NCBI GenBank assembly: GCA_013314775.1 | Contig: JABUFB010000003.1 | Location: 42,622 to 106,621, forward strand | Direction: 5' to 3' | Source of the DNA: Armatimonadota bacterium | Lineage (GTDB): Bacteria; Armatimonadota; Zipacnadia; Zipacnadales; JABUFB01 | Length of the DNA stretch: 64,000 nucleotides | In this document: positions 41,324 to 50,318 of the stretch, piece by piece | How positions within the stretch are numbered: the first letter of the stretch is position 1 | How the letters are laid out: the number at the start of each line of letters is the position of its first letter | Notes under the pieces: generated by a model | What the model was told of the DNA's origin: nothing | Database searches by the model: none | The model's input: only the letters and a program-made list of their open reading frames with translations | Program-made: the position numbers and the translations under genes

Positions 41324-41363
41324 AAAAGGCCGCCGAAGGTTGCGCACTTCCGGCGGCCTTTTT
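41324..41363 (+). terminator. Intrinsic terminator of the Met-rich gene pair
   Basis: Stem AAAAGGCCGCCG (41324-41335) with CGGCGGCCTTTT (41351-41362), extended by AAG/CTT across a one-base bulge, and ending in TTTTT. Confidence 0.85.
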
Positions 41364-41483
41364 GCGTGAACAGGTCTTGCCCTACGCCACGTCGAAACAG
41401 GTGCTCGGGCGCCCAAGTGGATGCCCCAGGGCAAATCCCTGACCCTCCGTAACCCAGTCGCAACAGACCCGCGAGGTGCCGCC

Positions 41484-42869
41484 ATGCTGTCGGACATCAA
41501 GGTGAAGGATCTTGAGGTACATTACACCCCCTGCACCGCAAGGACACCCCTGAAGTTCGGCGCAGTAGTCGTGGAGCAGCTCGACTTCTGCAAGGTCAAG
41601 GCCACGGTAGAGAACCAGCGGGGGAATGTAGCGGAAGGTTGGGGGGGCATCTTCATCATGGACTTCTGGGGTTGGCCCGACCCGGCCCTGTCGCACTGCG
41701 ACAAGGAAGCCGCGATGAAAGACGTGGTGCAGGGCTTTTGTGACTTGATGTTGGCGCAGACTGAGCCGGATCACCCCATCGCGCTATTCGAGAATGTGGA
41801 GAGAGATCTTCGGGCACTGAACATCGACGTGTGCGCGCGGCGCAATCTCACGCCGCCGCAACCATTCCTGAGCGCGCTGGTCTGCGCTTCGGCCGTGGAT
41901 GCGGCAGTGCACGATGCCTTCGGTATCGTCAACGGGATCGACGTATATGAGGGCTACGGCGCGGGGTTCATGTCTGACGACCTGTCACGCTGGCTGGGGC
42001 CATCGTTCCGCGGCAAGTACCCGGGTGACTACGTGCGCGACCGCTACCTGCCGAAGGTCCCCGTGTTCCATCTCTGCGGAGGCCTGGACAAACTCAGCCG
42101 CGACGAGTTGGACGATTCAGACCCGGCAGATGGCTATCCCAACTGCCTTGCAGATTGGATCGCCCGCGAGGGCATGTACTGCCTCAAGGTGAAGTTGCGC
42201 GGCAACGACCTGGACTGGGACATCGACCGCATGCTGCGCGTGTACGAGATCGGCCGTGAAGAACTGGGCAAGCTGGGCATGACCACCATGCACCTGACGG
42301 CAGACACTAATGAGCAGTGTCAGAGCCCGGATTACATCATCGAGATGCTCCACGCGATACGGGCGAAGTCCCCGGACTGCTACGACCGCATCCTGTATAT
42401 CGAACAGCCAACCGGTCGCGACCTGAAGGCGCTGGGGCACGATATGCGGCCGCTATCGGCACTGAAGCCGGTCATCGTGGACGAGAGCCTCACCGATCTG
42501 GAGAGCTTTGATCTTGCCCTGGAGCAGGGCTGGTCAGGGATCGCGCTGAAGAGTTGCAAATGCCAGAGTTCGGACGCGCTTTTCTGGTCCAAGGCCTCCG
42601 AGCTGGGCATCCCCTTCAGCGTACAGGATCTGACCAACCCGTCGCTGTCGCTCATGCACTCAGTGGGACTGGGTGCACGGTTGCGCACGATCATGGGCGT
42701 GGAGGCCAACAGTCGGCAGTTCTTCCCAGATTCTACTCAACCGGCCGAGAAAGCGGTCCATGGAGGGATCTTCAGTCTCGTGGGGGGTGAGGCGGACACG
42801 TCCAGCCTCCAGGGGCCGGGCCTGGGATACCAGATGGAGCGCATGGTGGCGCAGGGCTGGACGCCGTGA
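41484..42869 (+). CDS. Enolase-superfamily (mandelate racemase/muconate lactonizing-like) enzyme
   Basis: 461 residues from ATG 41484 with GAGGTG ~6 nt upstream. The barrel residues are in order: 'YCLKVKLRG' (K-x-K-like catalytic region), then metal ligands in 'HLTADTNEQ' (Asp), 'LYIEQPTGRD' (Glu) and 'VIVDESLTD' (Glu/Asp). The last catalytic strand 'GIALKSCKCQSSDALFW' has the Lys. The N-terminal capping domain covers about 1-130. This set abstracts a proton alpha to a carboxylate with Mg2+, so acid-sugar dehydration or racemisation is expected; substrate not assignable. Length is above the usual ~370-400 because of N-terminal and mid-barrel insertions. The following small frame starts in a GTGA overlap. 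Confidence 0.88.
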   Translation: MLSDIKVKDLEVHYTPCTARTPLKFGAVVVEQLDFCKVKATVENQRGNVAEGWGGIFIMDFWGWPDPALSHCDKEAAMKDVVQGFCDLMLAQTEPDHPIALFENVERDLRALNIDVCARRNLTPPQPFLSALVCASAVDAAVHDAFGIVNGIDVYEGYGAGFMSDDLSRWLGPSFRGKYPGDYVRDRYLPKVPVFHLCGGLDKLSRDELDDSDPADGYPNCLADWIAREGMYCLKVKLRGNDLDWDIDRMLRVYEIGREELGKLGMTTMHLTADTNEQCQSPDYIIEMLHAIRAKSPDCYDRILYIEQPTGRDLKALGHDMRPLSALKPVIVDESLTDLESFDLALEQGWSGIALKSCKCQSSDALFWSKASELGIPFSVQDLTNPSLSLMHSVGLGARLRTIMGVEANSRQFFPDSTQPAEKAVHGGIFSLVGGEADTSSLQGPGLGYQMERMVAQGWTP

Positions 42870-43078
42870 CTGCCCGGGGCGCGGAATCTGGGTCCTGCGG
42901 TGAGCTGTGCGGATGGACGCAAGCCGCGCCGATATTGGCGGCATCCGCCGTTGATGTCGGGGTCGCGCTGAGTTTGGGCATGTACTATATCTGCACCTAC
43001 TTCGGCGGAGCCGTGGTTCCATTGCCCACAGCGGTTGCGCTAGGCGGCGCTCTGCAGTACTATCTGGTGGTCGGATAG
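42866..43078 (+). CDS. Small hydrophobic protein overlapping the enolase-superfamily gene
   Basis: 70 residues from a GTG that shares GTGA with the preceding stop codon, a coupling seen repeatedly in this window. Residues ~25-50 and 52-70 are hydrophobic ('VGVALSLGMYYICTYFGGAVV', 'TAVALGGALQYYLVVG'), suggesting one or two membrane segments. No family recognised. It could be the broken 5' part of a longer DUF5658-like membrane protein whose remaining segments are in another frame at 43216-43542. Confidence 0.45.
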   Translation: MTARGAESGSCGELCGWTQAAPILAASAVDVGVALSLGMYYICTYFGGAVVPLPTAVALGGALQYYLVVG

Positions 43079-43215
43079 ATCCAGGACACCCGGGTGCAGG
43101 CGCGGCTCCGGGTGGGCGCGTATGAAGTCACCGGGGTTCTCTGGCGAACCGGGGTCTCGACCGTCGGACCACTAAGCCGGGCCGAGACTGGCTATCTGAG
43201 TGTCGCGAGGGCCAC

Positions 43216-43542
43216 GTGGGTGTGGGGTCTCGTGCGGTGTCTGCCCGGCTCTTGCGTGGCCTGTCATCTCGGAGCGGGGAGGGCAGTCCCGGCTGGGGAG
43301 ACCTCGTCGCGGCCTGTCTTCGCCGGGAGTTCAGTCTGGTGCCGGGCTGGCTTGTGCCCTTGTATCTGCCGGCGGCACTTCTGGCGATGCTCGGGAAGTC
43401 GCGCGCTCTGGCGCCTCTGGCTGGTGCGGAGCGTCTCCTTGTTCTCGCGGTCTCGGCAGTCGCGACGCTTGTGGGCGTCGTAGCCATCGATGAACTGGCG
43501 ACCGTCACCGGAGTGCCGGCGTCATGTCTTGCAGTGAAGTAG
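43216..43542 (+). CDS. Possible small membrane protein or gene fragment
   Basis: 108-residue frame from GTG 43216, with GAGG a few bases before. The N-terminal half has unremarkable composition. The C-terminal half has two membrane-like stretches ('PGWLVPLYLPAALLAML', 'RLLVLAVSAVATLVGVVAIDELA'). The 43079-43215 stretch before it and 43543-43694 after it hold no recognisable gene. Evidence is only hydrophobic pattern and GC-rich third positions in the second half, so this may be a decayed remnant. Confidence 0.3.
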   Translation: MGVGSRAVSARLLRGLSSRSGEGSPGWGDLVAACLRREFSLVPGWLVPLYLPAALLAMLGKSRALAPLAGAERLLVLAVSAVATLVGVVAIDELATVTGVPASCLAVK

Positions 43543-43694
43543 AACTGCCGCGGGATTGACTCTGGCCTTCAGTCATGCTATCTGTTTTCCGAGGTTATTT
43601 CGCGTCGAGGGGGGGCTGGGCTCCGTAGAACAGCACCAGAAACGGGACGCTCCTGGACGCAGCCGCCGCACAAAGCAGCAAGGGAGGTTCTCGC

Positions 43695-44099
43695 GTGGCC
43701 GATGCCGCAGCCAACGGGAAGACCCGTTTCGCCGGAGCGCTTGTCGTTGATGACGAGGGTGGCCTGCAAATGCTTGTCAAGGCGATCCTCGAACATGGTG
43801 CCTATCTTGTGGACGTCGCGAAAGACGGACTGGAAGCCTGTGAGCGGGTCCAGGCAACCAGGTACGATGCCATCATCTGCGATATTTTCATGCCGAACAT
43901 GGACGGGCTGACGTTCTATCGAAAGCTGCGGGACATTGACTGCGAACAGGCGGCGCGAGTGATCTTCGTCACCGGAGCGGACCTGGAAGACGACATTGTT
44001 CGAGCCGTCAGAGAATGCGGGCGCCCCGTACTGCGCAAGCCCTTCGAGATTGATGAGTTCTCCCGAACCGTAGACAGTGTGGCCTGTGGAGAGCTCTAG
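43695..44099 (+). CDS. Stand-alone response-regulator receiver protein
   Basis: 134 residues; GTG with GGGAGG 7 nt upstream. Receiver motifs are complete: acidic pair Asp19-Asp20 ('VVDDE'), phospho-acceptor Asp63 ('ICDIFMPNMDG'), Thr93 ('FVTGAD') and Lys115 ('LRKPFE'). There is no output domain, so it works like CheY/Spo0F: phosphotransfer or binding to a partner. No histidine kinase is in the window. It is flanked by a small-protein region and by a protease gene 174 bp away, so no operon partner is evident. Confidence 0.95.
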   Translation: MADAAANGKTRFAGALVVDDEGGLQMLVKAILEHGAYLVDVAKDGLEACERVQATRYDAIICDIFMPNMDGLTFYRKLRDIDCEQAARVIFVTGADLEDDIVRAVRECGRPVLRKPFEIDEFSRTVDSVACGEL

Positions 44100-44273
44100 A
44101 GACGCCCGCATTTCACCCGAACGCGACCATCTGCACCCGCATCGAATCAGCCCGGAGCCGCAAGGCGGGTGTGCCCCGGAACTTCCCGTTTCCCCTATTC
44201 GTCATAATAAGGAAAATGTGTACAAGCGTGACTTATCCATTACGTTGACTGCTGTTGTGAAGGTCGGCATCTG

Positions 44274-45425
44274 ATGAACCGTCTTTTGCAGACGATGACG
44301 ATAGTCGCCATTTTGGGGTACCTGTGGGCAATTGCTCCACAGGCGTATGCTGCCGGGAAGCCCCCGTGGAGCGCCAAGTACGAACGCGAGGTAGGGGAGA
44401 AAGCAGCGAAGGAGATTCTGCAAGACTACGCCCCCGTTGACGACAAGGAGACTGTCGCAAAGCTCCAGCAGATGGTGGACATCTTGGCCGCGAACACCGA
44501 GCGACCGGACGTCAAGTACACGGTCTACTATGTAAGAGAGAAGAAGCCCGGACCGGAGCCCGAGGTCAACGCCTTCAGTCTCCCGGGCGGGATCGTGTTC
44601 GTGCTGGAAGGCCTCGTGAAGTCGGTGCAGTCGGACCATGAACTTGCCGGGGTTCTCGCTCACGAGATCGTTCACAATGTCCACTATGACGGTCTCTTCC
44701 AGGCGCAGCGCGCCAAGAAAATCTTCCAGGGCGAACTTGCCGCAGTTCTCGCGAGCATTCTCATCGGGGGGGCGGACAGCGAGCTTTGGCCGGCGGTCAT
44801 GCAGGCGGGTCTCTACTACCGTGCCGGCGTGCTGGGAGGCTACTCCGTCGAGATGGAGAAACTCGCGGATCAGGGCGCGGTGGAGGCGCTGATCAACAGC
44901 CCGTGGGACCCTGTGGGCCTTCTCACCTTTATGGAGCGTCTCGCAGCAGAGGAACGCCGCCGAGGCGCGCCGGACATGGGCGTCTTCAAGACCCACCCGT
45001 TGAGCGGGGACCGCGTGAAGTACCTGATCAGCCAGCTTGAGCGCCACGGGATCATGATCAACCGCCGCAAGACGGCGAACTGGGAGAAGCCCGAGATCAA
45101 GGACGGGGCGGTAAGCGAAAAGCCCGCGAAACTCCTCACCTGGCGCACCGAACAGGTCTTTGCATTCGAGGCATCGCAATCCGAGCGCGCGGACCAGGCC
45201 CTCGCGAAGCTCACGGAGGCGCTGGCCGACGGTGCTCCCGCCGCTGCGTTCAATGCTACTAAAGTCGGTGACGGGTTCATCGTGAAAGCACGCGGTGAAC
45301 CGGTGTTCGAGATCACGCAGGGCGACGCGGCGTTCACCGGCAAGTCGATTGAGGTACTTGCGAAGGAGTCTCTGAAGGCCATCCGCCAGGCCATGGCCCG
45401 AGAGAGCTTTGATCGGCTGTACTGA
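44274..45425 (+). CDS. Exported M48-like metalloprotease
   Basis: 383 residues with a signal peptide (residues 1-27). The zinc motif is H130-E-I-V-H134 within 'AGVLAHEIVHNVHYDG'. The third ligand is probably Glu195 in 'YSVEMEKLADQGAV'; M48 proteins usually have E-x-E-A-D here and this one has E-K-L-A-D. 'NAFSLPGGIVFVLEGLV' (~99-115) is the conserved M48 segment before the metal site. 'KTHPLSGDRVKYL' after it is the usual R/H-P-x-x-x-x-R motif. BepA/YfgC-type M48 proteases degrade misassembled outer-membrane proteins. The C-terminal ~110 residues lack TPR repeats, so the exact role is open. Confidence 0.92.
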   Translation: MNRLLQTMTIVAILGYLWAIAPQAYAAGKPPWSAKYEREVGEKAAKEILQDYAPVDDKETVAKLQQMVDILAANTERPDVKYTVYYVREKKPGPEPEVNAFSLPGGIVFVLEGLVKSVQSDHELAGVLAHEIVHNVHYDGLFQAQRAKKIFQGELAAVLASILIGGADSELWPAVMQAGLYYRAGVLGGYSVEMEKLADQGAVEALINSPWDPVGLLTFMERLAAEERRRGAPDMGVFKTHPLSGDRVKYLISQLERHGIMINRRKTANWEKPEIKDGAVSEKPAKLLTWRTEQVFAFEASQSERADQALAKLTEALADGAPAAAFNATKVGDGFIVKARGEPVFEITQGDAAFTGKSIEVLAKESLKAIRQAMARESFDRLY

Positions 45426-45455
45426 ACCTTGTCGTCTCCGGGGGACTGAAGCCCC

Positions 45456-45857
45456 TTGTCGTCGGTCATCATCACGATTCTCTGCGCGCTTGCCGGGCTT
45501 TGCCTCTCCGGCGTGTGCATGGCGCGGGTGCTCGCGGCCCGGTCCCAGTGGGAATCGGGCCGTTCTTGTGCGCCGGCGGTTGCGAGGTGGTCGTGGGCAG
45601 GTCTGGTGACCTGCCTGGCCGTCTCCAGCCTTTTGATGGTCATCGTGGCCCTGTTCCATCTCTTCTCGCGCGGAATGGAGGGGGCGATTGAGAGCAGCCT
45701 GTCTTCGCGCATGTCTGTGTACATCGGCCTATCGGCCTACGCGCTGACCTGGCTGCGGGAACGGCTGAGAATCAGCTGGCCGGACTTCCGCAGACGTGGC
45801 CCGCTCCTGCTTCCCCCGGCGTCGTGTGAGGACCCGGACGAGCACGAGGACCACTGA
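45456..45857 (+). CDS. Small membrane protein of unknown function
   Basis: 133 residues from a TTG preceded by GGGGA and lying 30 bp after the protease stop. Hydrophobic stretches at about 4-26 and 48-68, then a weaker one near 86-98, suggest two or three membrane passes. A basic segment 'RERLRISWPDFRRRG' and a His/Glu/Asp tail follow. No family recognised. Reality rests on position, the start context and the membrane pattern. Confidence 0.5.
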   Translation: MSSVIITILCALAGLCLSGVCMARVLAARSQWESGRSCAPAVARWSWAGLVTCLAVSSLLMVIVALFHLFSRGMEGAIESSLSSRMSVYIGLSAYALTWLRERLRISWPDFRRRGPLLLPPASCEDPDEHEDH

Positions 45858-45892
45858 CCGCACCAATCCACAGTGACGTCTCCTATCCAGCC

Positions 45893-47101
45893 ATGTTTTT
45901 TCACTGCGATCTCCACGTTCACATCGGCCGCAGCGGCTCGGGAAGACCCGTGAAGATCACGGCTGCTCGGGATCTGACCTTCGCAAACATCGCCATCGAA
46001 TGCGCTCAACGTAAAGGCATCGAGGTTGTCGGTATCGTGGACTGCGCTTCGCCGCCGGTCCTGGAGGATATTCGGGCTCTCCTGGACTCCGGGGAGATGA
46101 CGGCCATCGCCGGCGGTGGCCTGCGCTTCCGAGACCAGGTGACGATCATCCCAGGCGCTGAGTTTGAGACACGCGAGCCCGGTGGCGGCATGTCTCACCA
46201 CGTGAGCTACTTCCCTGATCTGCTGCGCCTGGAAGCGTTTTCGGCGACAATGGGCGCCCATGTGACCAATCTGGAGCTGTCCAGCCAGACGTGCAAGCTG
46301 CCGGCAAAGGACCTGCTGCGGATGTGCCGCGACTGCGACGGTGTCCTCGTGCCCGCCCACTGTTTCACACCCCACAAGAGCGTGTATGGCGCGGCGTCAA
46401 CCCGAGCAGAGGAGATATTCGGGGAGGACTGGGGTGACGTTCCCGCTATCGAGCTAGGCCTCAGTGCTGACAGCTATCTCGCCGACAGAATCGGGGAGCT
46501 TTCGGACCGCACGTTTCTCAGCAACTCTGACGCACACTCGCTACCCAAGATCGGGCGCGAGTACAATATCATTGAGATGCAGGAAGCGACTTTCCAGGAG
46601 TTTGTGATGGCCCTGCGGCGCGAGGGCGGGCGTCAGGTGATCGCCAACTTCGGCCTGGATCCCAGGCTGGGCAAGTACCACAGGTCGTGCTGCGAAGACT
46701 GCAAGTGGATCGCGCGCGGCGAGCCACCCGTGCGGCGGTGTGAGCAGTGCGGCAGTATGAATGTGACTTGCGGGGTGCTGGACCGGATCGTGGAGATTGC
46801 GGATTACCCGGAGCCCAGGCCGCCTGAACACCGGGGCCACTACCAATACCAGGTGCCGCTGCAGTTTGTGCCCGGCATCGGCGCGGTGGCTCTGAACCAA
46901 CTGATCAACCGTTTCGGGAGCGAGATGGCGGTGCTGCACCGCGCGAGTGAACAGGAACTGGCAGCTGTAGTCGGCGCGCGCAAGGCCGAGCTGATTGCCC
47001 GGGCGCGCGGGGGAACGCTTCACCTTGAAGCGGGGGGAGGGGGCAAGTACGGCAAAGCCGTGGCTCACAATCCGGGAGCGCTGAAGCTGCCGGGCATGTG
47101 A
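45893..47101 (+). CDS. Endonuclease Q-like DNA-repair nuclease
   Basis: 402 residues. The N-terminal PHP metal site is 'CDLHVHIGRSGSG' (H-x-H at 8/10), then 'GIVDCASP', 'IPGAEFETREP', 'SHHVSYFPD', 'VPAHCFTP' and 'SNSDAHS' supply the remaining ligands. A Cys4 zinc finger (CCEDCKW ... CEQCGS, about residues 263-288) and a C-terminal helix-hairpin-helix ('FVPGIGAVALNQLINRFGSEMAVLH') complete the EndoQ architecture. EndoQ nicks 5' of uracil, hypoxanthine, xanthine and abasic sites. It was first known in Thermococcales and also occurs in some bacteria, where it is often annotated as a PHP or YqxK-like protein. No strong SD is visible before the ATG. Confidence 0.88.
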   Translation: MFFHCDLHVHIGRSGSGRPVKITAARDLTFANIAIECAQRKGIEVVGIVDCASPPVLEDIRALLDSGEMTAIAGGGLRFRDQVTIIPGAEFETREPGGGMSHHVSYFPDLLRLEAFSATMGAHVTNLELSSQTCKLPAKDLLRMCRDCDGVLVPAHCFTPHKSVYGAASTRAEEIFGEDWGDVPAIELGLSADSYLADRIGELSDRTFLSNSDAHSLPKIGREYNIIEMQEATFQEFVMALRREGGRQVIANFGLDPRLGKYHRSCCEDCKWIARGEPPVRRCEQCGSMNVTCGVLDRIVEIADYPEPRPPEHRGHYQYQVPLQFVPGIGAVALNQLINRFGSEMAVLHRASEQELAAVVGARKAELIARARGGTLHLEAGGGGKYGKAVAHNPGALKLPGM

Positions 47102-47224
47102 CGGGGCGGATGGGAGACAGGCTGGAGTGTTGCGAGGGCAGGAACTTCAGCCGAACCGCATGTCTAACTGAATCGTCTACTACCAGATGTCGTAAGCAGA
47201 TAGTCGGAAAGGCAGGTGCCAAGG

Positions 47225-47923
47225 ATGGGTAAGCTGCGTACGGGGTACGCCGCGGTCGTGATAGCGCTGTGCATTACGGCTTTCGTGGCCGGCGTTGCCT
47301 GGGCTGCGATCTCCACAGAAATGGCCGAGAAGGTGCTGAGGGCCAAGATCGATGAGAAGTGGATCACCAAGAACCTGAAGATCACGGTCAAACCCTACAG
47401 TAGCTCTGCACGCACACAGAAGGGGCAGTTCGCTTATCTGGCGATGAGCGCGGACTGGGCCGAGGAAAAGGAAGATAAGGTCAAGCTTGTGGACTTCTCA
47501 ATGTCCGCGCGGGATGTCCAGATTGACGTGAACGAACTGGTCAAGCGCAAGAAGCTGCGGGTCGTCAACTCCGGCAGCACATCGGCCCACGTGAAGCTCA
47601 TGGAGGCAGACGTAAACCGGCTGCTTGCCCTGAAGAAGTCATCCATCCAAAACCTCAAGGCGGATTTCGGCGACGGGGAAGTGACCTTCACCGGCAAGTA
47701 CAAGGTGAACATCAAGCTCACCGGCACGGTGGAGATCAAGAACAACTATGAGCTGCACTTCAAACCGACACAAGCCAGCATCGGCATTCTCGGGGTGCCC
47801 ATTGGCATCGTCAACAAGTTCCTGGGCAGCTTGAACCCGGTGCTGGACATGCGCAAGATGCCGCTGCAGCCGAAACTGAAGACCATCAAGATCACACCGA
47901 CCTATATCGAGGTCATCGGCTGA
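47225..47923 (+). CDS. LmeA/DUF2993-like lipid-binding protein
   Basis: 232 residues from ATG 47225 (AGGTG 7 nt upstream; GTG 47216 is alternative). N-terminal signal/anchor 'AAVVIALCITAFVAGVAWAA'. The rest is the DUF2993 pattern: an amphipathic beta sheet with 'FSMSARDVQIDVNELVKRKKLRVVNSGSTSAHVKLMEADVNRLLALKK', 'GKYKVNIKLTGTVEIKNNYELHFKPTQASIGILGVPIGIVNKFLGSLNPVL' and 'IKITPTYIEV'. Such SMP/BPI-like folds bind phospholipid in the envelope (LmeA in mycobacteria). It converges on, and overlaps by 11 bp, the TgpA gene. Confidence 0.85.
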   Translation: MGKLRTGYAAVVIALCITAFVAGVAWAAISTEMAEKVLRAKIDEKWITKNLKITVKPYSSSARTQKGQFAYLAMSADWAEEKEDKVKLVDFSMSARDVQIDVNELVKRKKLRVVNSGSTSAHVKLMEADVNRLLALKKSSIQNLKADFGDGEVTFTGKYKVNIKLTGTVEIKNNYELHFKPTQASIGILGVPIGIVNKFLGSLNPVLDMRKMPLQPKLKTIKITPTYIEVIG

Positions 47924-50318
47924 GATGAGCGCGCTTCAGCGCACGAGCCAGTCGCCTGATGTCCTTCCTTAGCTCCAGGAGTTGCCCGCTTGTTCGGCGG
48001 CTGGAATAGCGCAGTCTGTAGAAGTTCTGGGTGAGGCGTTCGAGTTCGGCCATCAGGTCCGGGCTCGAACGCCATTTCGTACCCTGGGTCACCGAAGCGA
48101 TCAATTCCAGCGGCGTGAGCGGCCGCCAGTGACGGATGTGTCCCCTGCGAGCGATCCCCCGCAGGAGCCCCTCATATTCGAAAGCCAGCAGCGCCAAAGG
48201 ATTTCGACGTCGTCGCCAACGCCCCATTGCGGAGGCGAGATAGGTGCGCGGGTCCACCAAGGCCGTCGCCGCCAGATAGATACAGGCCGCGACCACCAGG
48301 CCGCCGAGGAGCACCCGCAGGAACCGTCGAGCCGCGAGCCGCCACTGTCCCATCTCCAGCAGCGAGGCCCAGCTAGAGGTCTCCAGCGTGCGTTCAGCTA
48401 CAAGGTCGAAAGGAACCCACCCGAGCTCTCCGAAGTACACCTCCACCCAGGCGTGAGCATCGCTGCCACGCACGATGATGGCCTGATCCTGTGCACTCCA
48501 CTCGCCGCGGTTGAACCCGGTAGCCACGCGAGCCGGGATCCCGGCAAGCCGACACATGAGAGCCATAGCGCTGGAGAACAGGTCACAGGCTCCTCGGCGG
48601 CTGGACTTGACGAAATACACCACCCGGTCCCTGCCCACGGGCGTGAAGGGCACATCGAGTGTATACAGGCAGCGTTTCTCGAGATAATCCTGGATCGCTC
48701 GGGCTTTGTCGAAGTCATTGGTGAGGCCGCGGGTGATGGACTTCACCAGCGGGCTGAGCTCGGTAGCGACCTCGGCACTGTTCTGCTCAATGTAGCGCTG
48801 TCGGAACTCCCTGGGGTAGCGTTCCCTTCTTGCGGCGCGCAGCTGGTCCGGGGTGAAGTCGGGGATGCGCGACCAGACGGTGTAGGTCTGCCCCACGTTC
48901 ATGACCGACGTGGTCTGGATCGATCCGGTGGAGTCTGTGGCTACGCCGCCGCGGCGTGCCGGCGAGACAGGACCCATCGGTGGGCCGAACTTGAGTCTTT
49001 CAGGGAAGGATGCACCGAAGAGGCCGACGGTGGATGAACCGACGACCTCGAACACCTGCTTGAACTCCCGGCCTTTCAGAGGCGCCAGGGTCCACGTAGG
49101 CGGGGGAATCGGAGGCGCGGCCGGGGTTGGCGGCATCATGGGTGGGCCGCCTGAACCGGGGCCGAAAGGTCCGACGCCGGGGCTCGGTCCGGGTGCGCCC
49201 GGAGCCTGATGTGGACCGCCGGCCATGGGCGGCGGCCCGGGCATCGGCGCCATTGGTATCGGGCCGCCGGGTTCGGGTGCGGGCCCGCTCTGTCCGGTGG
49301 CTTGGTCGACGATGGGTTCAGAAACCCCCGCCGGGCCCCGCGGCTTCACCAGCGTACGTAGAAGGAATGTGTCATCTTCAGTCTTGACGACCCTCAGCTG
49401 AGATCGGTCGCTGCGTTCCCAACCTTCTCCGTCGTAGAAATCGTAGACGCGGCCCCGCCACAGATGCAATTCATCAGCCTTGACCTTCAGCACCGGCTCC
49501 TGCGACAGGCGGATTGGCCCGGCGCCGATCTCGAACCCGTCCCGGAACAGGAAGTATCCCTGCACGTGCGCGCCGGCGTAGTTCCAGATCCGTTGCTGGA
49601 GGCCGAACCCGGTGTACATGCGGGGGGTAGCGTAGTAGAGTGCATTGCCCACGAGCAGGCCGCCCAGCGCCGCGAGGACGAACACCAGCGCGGCGCCGGA
49701 CACGTGGGCCCGCGCCCAGTGGCGCCAGTCTAGTCGCCGTCCGGCCGTCTCCGCTGCGCGCAGAAAATGGTCGTAGCCCCAGCAGTAGACCGACGCTGAC
49801 ATGAACACCATGAAGGACACAAGAAGCTCGGGGTTGAGATTCCGGGTGGCCATGAGGCCGAAAACGGCGAGACCCGGAACAAACACGAAAACCAGATTCT
49901 CGCGCTGGTTTTGCATGAAGCAGAAGCCCACCAGGAACCACGCGCAGAGCGCGGCAAGGCTCACCTCGTCGTCGCCGAGCACCTCCATCGGGTAGATGAG
50001 GGGCATGAACGGCATCGCCTGATCGAAGCGCAGGCCATAGGTGGCGAAGGCCACGAGCATGACGACCGCGCCGAGTGCGGCGAAGCTTCGGCCGATGCGC
50101 ACCCCCAGGTAGCTGCAGATCATGGCGAGGGTCAGCAGGAGATGAAGCACCAGCTCGTAGGCAGGCTCATTGGTGGTGATGCTGATGGCTCCTGCCGCTG
50201 CGTGAGCCGCGACGAAAGCCGCGAGCAGGAGGGGCAGCAGGTACGCTGCCCGCTCACGCGCGGAGCCAAGAGCCGGTGCCGCACCGGTCGTCTGCTGCGG
50301 GAAGTTCTCAGCCGCCAC
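47913..50318 (-). CDS. TgpA-type membrane transglutaminase-like protein
   Basis: 801 residues from GTG 50318, 6 nt after GGAGGAGGG and overlapping DUF58 by 11 nt. About seven N-terminal membrane segments (DUF3488-like, residues 15-230) precede a periplasmic part with a Pro/Gly/Met-rich disordered stretch (~345-420). The transglutaminase core has Cys in 'SSRRGACDLFSSAMALM', His in 'GSDAHAWVEVYFGE' and Asp in 'WVPFDLVAER'. One more membrane segment (~690-710) and a C-terminal DUF4129-like helical domain follow. TgpA is encoded with MoxR and DUF58 proteins as here and is important for growth in Pseudomonas, but its exact reaction is not settled. The Pro-rich insertion is longer than usual. Confidence 0.9.
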   Translation of the reverse strand: MAAENFPQQTTGAAPALGSARERAAYLLPLLLAAFVAAHAAAGAISITTNEPAYELVLHLLLTLAMICSYLGVRIGRSFAALGAVVMLVAFATYGLRFDQAMPFMPLIYPMEVLGDDEVSLAALCAWFLVGFCFMQNQRENLVFVFVPGLAVFGLMATRNLNPELLVSFMVFMSASVYCWGYDHFLRAAETAGRRLDWRHWARAHVSGAALVFVLAALGGLLVGNALYYATPRMYTGFGLQQRIWNYAGAHVQGYFLFRDGFEIGAGPIRLSQEPVLKVKADELHLWRGRVYDFYDGEGWERSDRSQLRVVKTEDDTFLLRTLVKPRGPAGVSEPIVDQATGQSGPAPEPGGPIPMAPMPGPPPMAGGPHQAPGAPGPSPGVGPFGPGSGGPPMMPPTPAAPPIPPPTWTLAPLKGREFKQVFEVVGSSTVGLFGASFPERLKFGPPMGPVSPARRGGVATDSTGSIQTTSVMNVGQTYTVWSRIPDFTPDQLRAARRERYPREFRQRYIEQNSAEVATELSPLVKSITRGLTNDFDKARAIQDYLEKRCLYTLDVPFTPVGRDRVVYFVKSSRRGACDLFSSAMALMCRLAGIPARVATGFNRGEWSAQDQAIIVRGSDAHAWVEVYFGELGWVPFDLVAERTLETSSWASLLEMGQWRLAARRFLRVLLGGLVVAACIYLAATALVDPRTYLASAMGRWRRRRNPLALLAFEYEGLLRGIARRGHIRHWRPLTPLELIASVTQGTKWRSSPDLMAELERLTQNFYRLRYSSRRTSGQLLELRKDIRRLARALKRAHLSR

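Noticed and set aside
39854..41500. Very long, His-rich open frame antisense to the second Met-rich propeller gene
   Set aside because: It exists because ATG/CATG-rich repeats read as CAT on the other strand; there is no SD, and the sense strand has signal peptide and PD40 motifs.
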